Assembly: GCA_016705475.1 (NCBI GenBank)
Contig: JADIYD010000012.1
Location: forward strand, 62,001-126,000
DNA length: 64,000 nt
Direction: 5' to 3'
DNA from: Betaproteobacteria bacterium
Lineage (GTDB): Bacteria > Pseudomonadota > Gammaproteobacteria > Burkholderiales > Rhodocyclaceae
Below, in pieces: positions 1 through 9,457 of this stretch. The notes under the pieces were generated by a model. It was given only the letters and a program-made list of their open reading frames with translations. It was not told the origin of the DNA and did not search any database. The first letter of the stretch is position 1. The number at the start of each line of letters is the position of its first letter. A program made the position numbers and the translations under genes.

Positions 1-41
1 CGGGGCCAAATATCAGGAGCATCTGATACCAGGAGTTACCG

Positions 42-488
42 ATGCCTGAAGAAAGCCTGCACGTCGTCTGTCCGCACTGTTCCACGGTCAACCGGATTTT
101 TGGCCAGAAATTGAAAGCTGCGCCGAACTGCGGCCAGTGCAAACAGCCGCTATTTATCGGTGAGCCGACCGAACTGACCGCCGCCAACTTCGACTGCCAT
201 ATCTCGCGCAACGACCTGCCCGTCGTCGTCGATTTCTGGGCGCCGTGGTGCGGCCCCTGCCGGCAGATGGCCCCGAATTTCCATCAGGCCGCAATTGATC
301 TCGAGCCCTTTGCCCGGCTGGTCAAGGTCGACACCGAAGCCGAGCAGCAACTGGCCGCACGCTTCAATATCCGCAGCATTCCAACCCTGGCCATCTTCAA
401 GAACGGCCGCGAGATCGCCCGCCAGAGCGGCGCACTTGACCTCGGCTCGCTAAAACGCTGGATACAACCACATCTTCACCAGCCTTGA
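42..488 (+). CDS. trxC: Thioredoxin 2 (TrxC), zinc-ribbon thioredoxin
   Basis: Cytoplasmic protein-disulfide reductase of 148 residues. An N-terminal zinc ribbon is visible (C10-P-H-C13 and C30-G-Q-C33), followed by a thioredoxin fold with the active site W69-C-G-P-C73 and the cis-proline motif SIPTL. The zinc ribbon plus WCGPC separates TrxC from TrxA; TrxC families are usually tied to oxidative stress, and no regulator site was recognised here. The start is supported by AGGAG at 31-35, six bases before the ATG. It appears monocistronic, with 363 bases before the next gene. Confidence 0.93.
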   Translation: MPEESLHVVCPHCSTVNRIFGQKLKAAPNCGQCKQPLFIGEPTELTAANFDCHISRNDLPVVVDFWAPWCGPCRQMAPNFHQAAIDLEPFARLVKVDTEAEQQLAARFNIRSIPTLAIFKNGREIARQSGALDLGSLKRWIQPHLHQP

Positions 489-851
489 GTCCGCCGCCCG
501 GCCACCCCGCCAAGCCCCCCCAGCACGGTCGACGTGAGCCTCGGTGAAGTCGGCCGCAAGCAGCCGAAGATGGCCTTGAAAAATTTAGGGGGTACAACAT
601 TTGCGCAGCTGTCGCTGCGGACACCTGACAAAATTGGCAACGGCATATGCCGTTCATTCGGCTATAACAAGCTTGGCCAACCCCGGAAGATCCCCGTAAA
701 TACGGCATTTGACGACAAAAACAGATTGAACGGCCAACCGGGTAAATTCGCACTTATGGAATTTTTTTGCGTTAAGTTGATCCGGCTGGCACAATCCGCC
801 AAGTAGCCTGACCGCCTGACTGAAAATTGCGTCAGCACCTTGAGGAACAAT
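489..851. other. Non-coding stretch between trxC and the chemoreceptor
   Basis: No convincing gene lies here. It holds a perfect 16-base palindrome at 639-654 and presumably the promoter of the downstream chemoreceptor. I found no clear sigma-70, sigma-28 or sigma-54 box and no good terminator after trxC. Confidence 0.5.
639..654. promoter_or_regulatory. Perfect 16-bp palindrome (possible operator)
   Basis: AACGGCATATGCCGTT is its own reverse complement and lies about 200 bases before the chemoreceptor start in non-coding DNA. A dimeric regulator could bind here; no family is recognised. Function is inferred only from symmetry and position. Confidence 0.3.
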
Positions 852-2471
852 ATGCCACGCATCGCCGATTTGAAGATATGGATCCGCCTGACGGCGGCCA
901 TCTGGGTTGTACTGGCCATCATCTGGGCCGGCGCTATTGTCTGGACCACGCAGGTCAATCGGGACACGGCGATCCTGCAAGCCCAGGATTTCTCGAAGAG
1001 CATCCACGAAATGACCATGGCCGGCCTGACCGGCATGATGATTACCGGCACCGTTGGCCAGCGCGAGGTTTTCCTCGATCAGATCGAGCAGCTTTCGGTT
1101 ATCAAGGATCTGGTCGTCGCGCGCAGCGACGCCGTGGTCAAGCTGTACGGCCCCGACACCAAGAGCAAGCGTCCGCTCGACGCTCTGGAAACCCAAGTGA
1201 TGGCCAGCGGCACCCCGTACATGGCTGTGGAGTCCGCCAACGGCAGCTCCTTCCTGCACGTCATCAACCCGACCAAGGCCTCAAAAAACTATCTCGGCAA
1301 GGATTGCCTCGTCTGTCACCAGGTCCCGGAAGGCACCGTTCTGGGGGTTGTCAGCATGAAGGTTTCGCTTGATTCCGTGGAGGCGCAGGTCGCAGCCTTC
1401 CGCATCAAGATCGCCGGCGTCGCGCTGGCTGCGCTGGGTGCCCTGCTCGTCATCATCTACCTGATCACGAATCATTTCGTCAGCAAGCCGCTCGAAGCCA
1501 TGCGCAAAGGCCTCGCCGACATCGCCCGCGGCGAGGGTGACCTGACGCGCCGGCTCGACGTCAGGGGCAACGATGAAGTGGGCCAGTCCGCGCAGGTTTT
1601 CAATGAAATGATGGAAAACTTCAACCAGCTGGTTCGTCAGGTCCGCGACTCCGCCAGCCAGGTCTCCGCCCGCGTTGCCGCGCTCTCCGACAGCGCCGAC
1701 CGCGTCACGCAGAGTTCGCATCAGCAGAATGAGAAGTCCAACCAGGCAGCGGCAGCGGTCGAACAACTCGTCTCCAGCATATCTTCAATCGCCCAGAGCG
1801 CTGCACACGTCCAGCACCAGTCGCAGGATAGTCTGGCCCGCGCCACCGAAGGCAGCCGCAACCTCAACGTGTTGTTAGGTGAAATGAACGTGGTCGAGCA
1901 CGCCGTCAAGGAAATGGCGGACTCGGTAAATAACTTCGTCAAGAACACCGAAGCCATCACGGCAATGACCCGTGAAGTCAAGGACATCGCCGAACAAACC
2001 AACCTGCTGGCACTCAACGCCGCCATCGAGGCCGCACGAGCTGGCGAACAGGGGCGCGGTTTCGCCGTTGTTGCCGATGAGGTTCGCAAGCTGGCGGAAA
2101 AGTCCTCCCGCTCGGCCACCGAAATTGATGCCATCACGGCTCAGCTCAGCGCGCAATCGGTGGCTGTCCGCCGCAGCATCGAAGCCGGCATTTCCCATCT
2201 GGAAAGCAGCCAGGCTGCCGTGCATTCGGTTTCGGACGTGCTGGAAGCGACGAATGGCTCGGTCACCGAAGTCGGCCATGGCCTCGACGCCATCGCCTCG
2301 GCCACTGATCAGCAACGACGTTTCTCGGGTGATGTCGAAAACAGCATCGAGGCGATCGCCGGCATGGCCCGCGAGAATTCCGGCACGGTCGAACAGACGG
2401 CGGGTGCAGCGCACGACCTGAAACGTCTGGCCGAAGGGCTGGCCACACTGGTCGGACGATTCAAGGTCTGA
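852..2471 (+). CDS. Methyl-accepting chemotaxis protein with periplasmic haem-binding (CxxCH) sensor
   Basis: Inner-membrane chemoreceptor of 539 residues. TM1 is about 12-31, the periplasmic sensor 32-185, TM2 about 186-207, HAMP about 208-262, then the MCP signalling helices with the conserved hairpin tip near 375-405 (EQTNLLALNAAIEAARAG). The sensor carries C152-L-V-C-H156, a c-type haem attachment motif, just before TM2, suggesting a haem-based gas or redox input. ATG 852 is preferred over TTG 840 because GAGGA (842-846) sits just ahead of it. No C-terminal CheR-tether pentapeptide is evident. The CheA/CheW coupling is family knowledge; ligand and haem loading are inference. Confidence 0.9.
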   Translation: MPRIADLKIWIRLTAAIWVVLAIIWAGAIVWTTQVNRDTAILQAQDFSKSIHEMTMAGLTGMMITGTVGQREVFLDQIEQLSVIKDLVVARSDAVVKLYGPDTKSKRPLDALETQVMASGTPYMAVESANGSSFLHVINPTKASKNYLGKDCLVCHQVPEGTVLGVVSMKVSLDSVEAQVAAFRIKIAGVALAALGALLVIIYLITNHFVSKPLEAMRKGLADIARGEGDLTRRLDVRGNDEVGQSAQVFNEMMENFNQLVRQVRDSASQVSARVAALSDSADRVTQSSHQQNEKSNQAAAAVEQLVSSISSIAQSAAHVQHQSQDSLARATEGSRNLNVLLGEMNVVEHAVKEMADSVNNFVKNTEAITAMTREVKDIAEQTNLLALNAAIEAARAGEQGRGFAVVADEVRKLAEKSSRSATEIDAITAQLSAQSVAVRRSIEAGISHLESSQAAVHSVSDVLEATNGSVTEVGHGLDAIASATDQQRRFSGDVENSIEAIAGMARENSGTVEQTAGAAHDLKRLAEGLATLVGRFKV

Positions 2472-2493
2472 GAATTGGGAAACTGACAGCGAA

Positions 2494-2518
2494 ACAGCCT
2501 CTCCGGAGGCTGTTTTTA
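2494..2518. terminator. Rho-independent terminator between convergent genes
   Basis: ACAGCCT and AGGCTGT (2494-2500 / 2507-2513) form a hairpin followed by a T run. It lies between the chemoreceptor and the convergent kinase, and the kinase stop codon sits inside the T run. Confidence 0.75.
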
Positions 2519-3883
2519 CATTGGCGCCAGTTCGAGATCCAGTCCGCCTCCTGGCCGTGACGAGCCCCCCGTAATGGATGCAGTCAGGCTCTGGACAGCT
2601 GGCTGACCCTGCGCCGCTGCGATGCGGTTAACTTCCCGCAGGCGCTTGATCATTCTGGTCAGCAAGGTGTTGCGCATGCGCTCAAGCAATTCTTCCGACG
2701 ACAGGGCAAGCGCTGCCGCATTGACCTCCAGGAACAGCGTAGGCTCCAGCGTGACTGCGGTCGAACAGCGCTGGTCGCTGGATGGGTTCAGATAAGAAAC
2801 CTCACCGACCGGTTCGCTGCGCCCCAGACGGCACAAAGCCTTGCCATCGATCGAAATCTCGACCGAACCGCTGAGAATGATGCCGAAGAATTTGTTGCGC
2901 TCGCCTTCACGAATGATGGTCACGTTGGGCAACATCTCGCGCCAAACGGAAACCCGAAGGACTTCCCAGATTTCGATATTTTCAAACTCGACGAAGAACT
3001 CGAGGGCGCGCAGTGTCTCGAAATGCTTCATATCCTGCGCCGTTTCGTCCTCTTCGAGAATCTGGTAGCGCACGGCCGAGAGATCCTTGGCCATTTCGGC
3101 GCCATTCCGGTAACGGCTGTAAAGATCCTTCTCCAGCGCCCGGCGCATGATGGCGTTAAGGCCCTCCGGCAGATTCGGGTTGAGCGCCGTGACGGCCGGG
3201 GCATCGGTATTGATGATGCGATAGACCAGCGTCGCCTGGTTGTTGGCGCGGAAGGGCAAGCGGCCAGTCAGCAATTGGAACATCAGCACGCCAAGCGAAT
3301 AGAGGTCGGTCTTCTGGTTGAGCGGATAGCCCTTGATCTGTTCCGGCGACATGTAGGCCGGCGAGCCAACACCCATGATGAAGGTCGAGTCGCGGTCCAT
3401 GTCCTTGTTCATGTTCAGCGCCAGGCCGAAGTCAGCGATCTTCGGCTCGTCGTTGGCGGCGATCATGATGTTGGCCGGCTTGATGTCACGGTGGATGATG
3501 CCCTGCCGATAGGCCGCGTCGAGCGCCATGCAGCACTTGAAAATGATGCTGATGGCCCGGTGCATGGGTAGCAACCTGTCGATGCGGCAATTGTCCTCGA
3601 GCGTAAAACCTTCGACATACTCCATGGCGAGATAGGCAAAATCCTTCTCGACCACCGCCTCGTAAACCTGAACGATATTCGGATGATTGAGGCGTTTGGA
3701 AACCATGCCCTCGTTCTGGAACAGCTTGCGCATGCGCCGCGACATGGCGGCGCTGTCGTGGCCGAAGCTGATCACCTTGACTGCAACCTGGCGATCGGCA
3801 TCAGGGTCGTCACAGAGGTAGACAGTGGCCGTAGCGCCCTTGCCCAGCTCCTTGACTATCCGGTATTTGCCGATCTTTTCCAT
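2516..3883 (-). CDS. Serine/threonine protein kinase with C-terminal cyclic-nucleotide-type domain
   Basis: Soluble Hanks-type kinase of 455 residues. The kinase domain (about 7-265) has the glycine loop GKGATATVY, K36 in VAVKV, HRDIKPAN at 131-138 and DFG at 151-153, plus an SPAYMSPEQ activation segment, so it looks active. Residues about 290-410 resemble a cyclic-nucleotide-binding (CAP_ED-like) barrel (FFGIILSGSVEIS ... PVGEVSYL). No membrane segment or PASTA repeat is present. It is convergent to the haem chemoreceptor and divergent from grpE. Substrate and activating ligand are unknown; the CNB domain may be a non-nucleotide signal or scaffold module. Confidence 0.85.
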   Translation of the reverse strand: MEKIGKYRIVKELGKGATATVYLCDDPDADRQVAVKVISFGHDSAAMSRRMRKLFQNEGMVSKRLNHPNIVQVYEAVVEKDFAYLAMEYVEGFTLEDNCRIDRLLPMHRAISIIFKCCMALDAAYRQGIIHRDIKPANIMIAANDEPKIADFGLALNMNKDMDRDSTFIMGVGSPAYMSPEQIKGYPLNQKTDLYSLGVLMFQLLTGRLPFRANNQATLVYRIINTDAPAVTALNPNLPEGLNAIMRRALEKDLYSRYRNGAEMAKDLSAVRYQILEEDETAQDMKHFETLRALEFFVEFENIEIWEVLRVSVWREMLPNVTIIREGERNKFFGIILSGSVEISIDGKALCRLGRSEPVGEVSYLNPSSDQRCSTAVTLEPTLFLEVNAAALALSSEELLERMRNTLLTRMIKRLREVNRIAAAQGQPAVQSLTASITGGSSRPGGGLDLELAPM

Positions 3884-3976
3884 TCAGGATGACCCAACGG
3901 TATGCATGGATTTATCGTAGCACGCAGGCCGCGGTGCGGCATCAGTTTTGCCGAGCAAAAAAAACACATCCGGCCC

Positions 3977-4004
3977 CTTGAAAGTAAGCACATAGCCCCC
4001 AGAT
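3977..4004 (+). promoter_or_regulatory. Sigma-32 heat-shock promoter of grpE
   Basis: CTTGAAA (3977-3983) and CCCCAGAT (3997-4004) are separated by 13 bases, close to the RpoH consensus CTTGAAA / CCCCATnT, and lie 30 bases before the grpE ATG. Confidence 0.8.
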
Positions 4005-4033
4005 TAAGTCTCAGAATTTTGGGAGAACAACGC

Positions 4034-4603
4034 ATGAGCAATACAGAAACGCCTCAGGAACAAAACCCCCAGGAACCCTTGCTGGGTAACGAACCTGCCA
4101 TCGAACCGGTGGTCGAACCGATTGTCGCCGAACACACCGACACGCTGCCGAGCGTCGAGGAGCAGTTCCGCGCCCTCGAACTTAAAGCGGCCGAACACCA
4201 CGATGCCTGGCTGCGCGCCAAGGCCGAAGGCGAAAATATTCGCCGCCGTGCTCAGGAAGACATTTCCAAGGCGCACAAGTTCGCCGTCGAGCGCTTTGCC
4301 GGCGAACTGCTGGCCGTCAAGGACAGCCTCGAAGCCGCGCTGGCCGTGCCGGAACAGACCGTCGAGAGCTTCAAGTCGGGTGTCGAACTGACGCTCAAGC
4401 AACTGGTAGCTGCCTTCGAGAAGAATGCGCTCAACGAAGTCAGCCCCGCTGGCGAAAAGTTTGATCCGCACAAGCATCAGGCCATCGGCATGGTCGATTC
4501 GGAGCAGGAACCGAACACCGTTGTCACCGTACTGCAGAAGGGCTACACCATCGCCGACCGCGTACTGCGTCCGGCGCTGGTCATGGTCGCCAAGGGCAAA
4601 TAA
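4034..4603 (+). CDS. grpE: Nucleotide exchange factor GrpE
   Basis: Co-chaperone of 189 residues that releases ADP from DnaK. It has an acidic disordered N-terminus, long coiled-coil helices and the GrpE signature near the C-terminus (FDPHKHQAIG, then QKGYTIADRVLRPA). The frame is open for 132 bases further upstream, but ATG 4034 follows GGGAGA and lies just after the sigma-32 promoter, so it is taken as the start. First gene of the grpE-dnaK-dnaJ heat-shock cluster. Confidence 0.95.
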   Translation: MSNTETPQEQNPQEPLLGNEPAIEPVVEPIVAEHTDTLPSVEEQFRALELKAAEHHDAWLRAKAEGENIRRRAQEDISKAHKFAVERFAGELLAVKDSLEAALAVPEQTVESFKSGVELTLKQLVAAFEKNALNEVSPAGEKFDPHKHQAIGMVDSEQEPNTVVTVLQKGYTIADRVLRPALVMVAKGK

Positions 4604-4608
4604 ACACA

Positions 4609-4645
4609 TTTCTTTTTTGGGCGTTTTTGCCGGTTGACCGTGGAA
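4609..4645 (+). repeat. Dispersed repeat, copy 1
   Basis: Starts six bases after the grpE stop. It contains a T run, GGGCG, a second T run and the core CCGGTTGACCGTGGAA, and ends 15 bases before the dnaK sigma-32 -35 box. Confidence 0.7.
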
Positions 4646-4660
4646 GTCTGATAACCGCGG

Positions 4661-4688
4661 CTTGAAATCGCTGGCAAAGCCCCCAACT
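4661..4688 (+). promoter_or_regulatory. Second sigma-32 promoter, upstream of dnaK
   Basis: CTTGAAA (4661-4667) is followed after 13 bases by CCCCAACT (4681-4688), a good RpoH match, about 36 bases before the dnaK ATG. dnaK and dnaJ can therefore be heat-induced independently of grpE. Confidence 0.75.
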
Positions 4689-4724
4689 CACGAACATCAG
4701 TCATTTATCTTTAAGGAACGAATC

Positions 4725-6671
<1,947 letters not shown>

Positions 6672-6698
6672 GACGGACGCAGCAGCGCCGTTTTAAGT

Positions 6699-6740
6699 GG
6701 CCGGATCGACGCGGACGCCCTGGCGCCGCTTGATCCGGCC
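6699..6740 (+). terminator. Hairpin between dnaK and dnaJ (possible partial terminator)
   Basis: GGCCGGATC (6699-6707) pairs perfectly with GATCCGGCC (6732-6740), followed by only TTTG. It probably attenuates transcription into dnaJ or protects the dnaK mRNA end rather than stopping all transcription. Confidence 0.5.
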
Positions 6741-6767
6741 TTTGCACAGCATCAGTCGGAATCAGCC

Positions 6768-7892
6768 ATGTCAAAACGCGACTTTTACGAAATCCTTGGC
6801 GTCAACCGCGACGCCAGCGACGAAGAAATCAAGAAGGCCTACCGCAAGCTGGCCATGAAACATCACCCCGACCGCAACCCGGACAACCCGGCGGCCGAGG
6901 AGAAGTTCAAGGAAGCCAAGGAAGCCTACGAAATCCTGTCGGATGGCCAGAAACGCGCCGCCTACGACCAGTACGGTCACGCCGGCATCGAGCAACAGGC
7001 CGGCATGGGTGGTGGCGGAGGGGGCTTCTCGGATGCCTTCGGCGGTATTTTTGACGAGATTTTCGGTGGTCGCGGCGGTGGTGGCGGGGGCGGTCGCTCC
7101 AACATCTATCGCGGCGCGGACCTCCGCTACAACCTCGAAATCACCCTCGAGCAGGCAGCACACGGCACGGAAACCAAGATTCGCATTCCGACCATGGAAG
7201 TCTGTGATCCCTGCAACGGTTCCGGCGCCAAGCCCGGCACCCAGCCAAAGACCTGCCCGACCTGCGGCGGTTCCGGTCAGGTCCGCCTGCAGCAAGGCTT
7301 CTTCTCGATCCAGCAGACCTGTCACAAGTGCCACGGCACCGGTCGCTTCATCGCCGAGCCCTGCAAAACCTGCGATGGCGCCGGCCGCGTCAAGCAACAC
7401 AAGACGCTGGCCGTCAAGATTCCGGCTGGGGTCGATGAAGGCGATCGTATCCGGTTGTCCGGCGAGGGCGAGCATGGCGTCAATGGTGGCCCGCCGGGCG
7501 ATCTCTACGTGCAGATCCACCTCAAGCAGCATGCCGTATTTACGCGTGACCACAACGACCTGCATTGCGAAATGCCGATTTCCTTCACTGCCGCAGCACT
7601 TGGCGGCGAAATCGAAATCCCGACACTGGATGGCGCTGCGGCCATCAAGATTCCGGCCGAAACCCAGTCGGGGCGTGTTTTCCGTCTGCGCGGCAAGGGT
7701 ATCAAGGGGGTACGCAGCCACACTCATGGTGACCTGATGTGCCACGTGGTTGTCGAAACACCGGTCAATTTGACCGAGCGCCAGAAGGAACTGCTGCGCG
7801 AACTGGAAGAATCCAGCCGCGACAACAGCGCCAAGCACAATCCGCGCTCCAAGTCGTGGATGGACAAAGTTAAGGACTTTTTTGCTGAGTAA
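6768..7892 (+). CDS. dnaJ: Chaperone DnaJ (Hsp40)
   Basis: Type I J-protein of 374 residues that stimulates the DnaK ATPase and delivers substrates. J domain with HPD at 33-35, a Gly/Phe-rich stretch, four zinc-binding CxxCxGxG repeats (CDPCNGSG, CPTCGGSG, CHKCHGTG, CKTCDGAG), then the substrate-binding barrels. It ends SWMDKVKDFFAE. The last codons recur twice downstream (7864-8063). Full length and apparently intact. Confidence 0.97.
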   Translation: MSKRDFYEILGVNRDASDEEIKKAYRKLAMKHHPDRNPDNPAAEEKFKEAKEAYEILSDGQKRAAYDQYGHAGIEQQAGMGGGGGGFSDAFGGIFDEIFGGRGGGGGGGRSNIYRGADLRYNLEITLEQAAHGTETKIRIPTMEVCDPCNGSGAKPGTQPKTCPTCGGSGQVRLQQGFFSIQQTCHKCHGTGRFIAEPCKTCDGAGRVKQHKTLAVKIPAGVDEGDRIRLSGEGEHGVNGGPPGDLYVQIHLKQHAVFTRDHNDLHCEMPISFTAAALGGEIEIPTLDGAAAIKIPAETQSGRVFRLRGKGIKGVRSHTHGDLMCHVVVETPVNLTERQKELLRELEESSRDNSAKHNPRSKSWMDKVKDFFAE

Positions 7893-8063
7893 CTCCTTAA
7901 CTTTGCAGCGCAGGCTAACCTGCCTTGCAGGTTAAGGCACGAAGTGCCGGCCGAAGCTACAAGGTTAAGGACTTTTTTGCTGAGTGATTGCTTACCCTTG
8001 CAATGAAGGCTAACTGACGCAGCCTCGATCTAAGCTTCAAGGACAAGGATTTCTTCGCCGAGT
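7864..8063 (+). repeat. Threefold decayed tandem copies of the dnaJ 3' end
   Basis: The final dnaJ codons (7864-7890) recur at 7959-7985 with one mismatch in 27 bases, ending in TGA. A third, diverged copy at about 8036-8063 can still be read FKDKDFFAE. Copies 2 and 3 differ mainly at third codon positions (GAC/GAT, TTT/TTC, GCT/GCC). The spacers share further similarity (CCTTAACTTTGCA versus CTTACCCTTGCA). The dnaJ terminator follows copy 3, suggesting copy 3 is the ancestral end. Confidence 0.75.
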
Positions 8064-8083
8064 TGTCACGGAACCTTGCAAAG

Positions 8084-8130
8084 CAGCCCCGCTTCCCGGA
8101 AATCCTCCGGGATACCGGGGCTGTTTCGTT
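8084..8130 (+). terminator. Rho-independent terminator of the dnaK/dnaJ unit
   Basis: CAGCCCCG (8084-8091) pairs with CGGGGCTG (8116-8123); an inner TCCCGGA/TCCGGGA stem extends it; TTTCGTTTTT follows. Confidence 0.85.
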
Positions 8131-8160
8131 TTTGGCCCTTTTTCCCGGTTGACCGCAGCA
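8124..8160 (+). repeat. Dispersed repeat, copy 2
   Basis: Follows the dnaJ terminator hairpin directly. Reads a T run, GGCCC, a T run and CCCGGTTGACCGCAGCA. Confidence 0.7.
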
Positions 8161-8193
8161 CTGTACAAAATGCGGAATGCCTGCGACAGCCTG

Positions 8194-8234
8194 TTCGCGG
8201 TAGCATCCACGACTGATAGAATTGATCGATCAAT
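8194..8234 (+). promoter_or_regulatory. Possible promoter with overlapping palindromic operator
   Basis: TAGAAT (8217-8222) is a fair -10 box with a weak TTCGCG (8194-8199) 17 bases upstream. The perfect 14-base palindrome ATTGATCGATCAAT (8221-8234) overlaps the -10 end, a typical repressor position. The half-site spacing does not fit FNR. Inference only. Confidence 0.35.
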
Positions 8235-8250
8235 CAAGGGGGAGAAAACA

Positions 8251-9390
8251 ATGCGGGTTCTCAAGCAACTGGCCGCCGTTGGTGCAATTGCCGTTTCCAC
8301 GTTGTGTTGCGCAGAGCCTGGTGTCACCGACACGACCATCACCCTCGGCATGTCCGCCCCCTTGTCGGGCCCGAATGGGGCTTATGGCCTCGACATGCGC
8401 CAGACCATCACCGCCTATTTCGAGCAGGTCAACAAGGCCGGCGGTGTCAATGGCCGCAAGCTGGAACTGATCGCCCTCGACGATGGCTACGAAACCGAGC
8501 GCACTGTTGCCAATACGAAGACCCTGATCAAGGACAAGAACGTCTTTGCGTTGCTCGCCTACTACGGTTCCAGCCCGACTACCGAAGCCATGAACACCAT
8601 CTTTGGTCCGGCCAAGGTGCCGCTGGTCGGCACGATCTCCGGTGCGGCCACCCTGCGCGAACCGCTGAACACCAACCCGAATGCGCGCTATATGTTCAAT
8701 GTCCGCGCCAGTTATGCTGACGAGGCTGAAGTCATCGTCGGCCAGATGCTTTCCCTCGGCCTCAAGAATATTGCCGTCTTCTACCAGAACGACGGCTTCG
8801 GCAAATCCGGGCTGGAAGGCGTCACAGCGGCACTCAAGAAACACAACCTCGCCCCCTCATCGGTTGGTACTGTTGAGCGCAATTCGGTAGATGTATCCAA
8901 GGCGGTGGAAGCTATTGCCAAGACAACGCCGCAAGCAGTCGTCATGGTCACACTGTACAAGCCGACAGCCGCCTTCGTCAGGGCCATGAAAAAAGCAGGC
9001 CAATATCCGATGCTGATGACCCTGTCGCCGGTCGGTGCGGAGCAACTGGCTGTTGAACTCGGGCCAGACTCGCGTGGCATCGGCGTCTCGCAAGTCGTAC
9101 CCTATCCCTGGAACAACGTCGTGCCGGTCGTTCGTGACTACCAGAAGCTGTCTGACAAAGGGGCCTACTCCTACTACGGCATGGAAGGCTACCTGATGGC
9201 CAGAACCATGATCGAAGGCCTCAAGCGGGCCGGCAAGGACCTTACACGGGAAAAACTGGCCTCTTCGCTGGAAGGCCTGAGCGGCACGGACCTTGGTGGC
9301 TACCGCATCAATTACAGCCCGACCAACCGGCTTGGTTCGCGCTTCGTCGAGCTCACCGTGATCGGGCAAGGCGGCAAGATTCTCAAATAA
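8251..9390 (+). CDS. ABC transporter substrate-binding protein, branched-chain amino-acid (Peripla_BP_6) type
   Basis: Periplasmic binding protein of 379 residues. An N-terminal Sec signal (MRVLKQLAAVGAIAVSTLCC) is followed by the family opening TDTTITLGMSAPLSGPNGAYG. ATG 8251 follows GGGGGAG at good spacing; the frame is open further upstream, but that part would read through the promoter region. No permease or ATPase gene is adjacent: a terminator and convergent cysS follow. It is an orphan binding protein whose ligand cannot be named from sequence; it could also act as a sensor input. Confidence 0.85.
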   Translation: MRVLKQLAAVGAIAVSTLCCAEPGVTDTTITLGMSAPLSGPNGAYGLDMRQTITAYFEQVNKAGGVNGRKLELIALDDGYETERTVANTKTLIKDKNVFALLAYYGSSPTTEAMNTIFGPAKVPLVGTISGAATLREPLNTNPNARYMFNVRASYADEAEVIVGQMLSLGLKNIAVFYQNDGFGKSGLEGVTAALKKHNLAPSSVGTVERNSVDVSKAVEAIAKTTPQAVVMVTLYKPTAAFVRAMKKAGQYPMLMTLSPVGAEQLAVELGPDSRGIGVSQVVPYPWNNVVPVVRDYQKLSDKGAYSYYGMEGYLMARTMIEGLKRAGKDLTREKLASSLEGLSGTDLGGYRINYSPTNRLGSRFVELTVIGQGGKILK

Positions 9391-9407
9391 AAACCTGTTT
9401 TCCCAAC

Positions 9408-9440
9408 GAAAACGGCCCGTTTCAGGGCCGTTTTCATTTC
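9408..9440. terminator. Bidirectional terminator between binding protein and cysS
   Basis: GAAAACGGCCC (9408-9418) and GGGCCGTTTTC (9425-9435) form an 11-bp perfect stem with flanking A and T tracts, serving both convergent genes. Confidence 0.9.
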
Positions 9441-9457
9441 CGCATCCGGTCGAAAAA

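Larger units (their letters stand above)
7893..8250. other. Non-coding stretch between dnaJ and the binding-protein gene
   Basis: Contains dnaJ-end repeats 2 and 3, the dnaJ terminator, dispersed repeat copy 2 and the presumed promoter/operator of the next gene. No further ORF is credible. Confidence 0.7.

Noticed and set aside
785..802. Sigma-54 promoter (TGGCAC) before the chemoreceptor
   Set aside because: The GG to GC spacing is 8 rather than 10 bases.
4662..4724. Extended N-terminus of DnaK
   Set aside because: It would begin in the sigma-32 -35 box; the family starts at MGKIIGIDLG with a ribosome-binding site.
8221..8234. FNR/ANR box before the binding-protein gene
   Set aside because: TTGAT and ATCAA half-sites are two bases apart instead of four.
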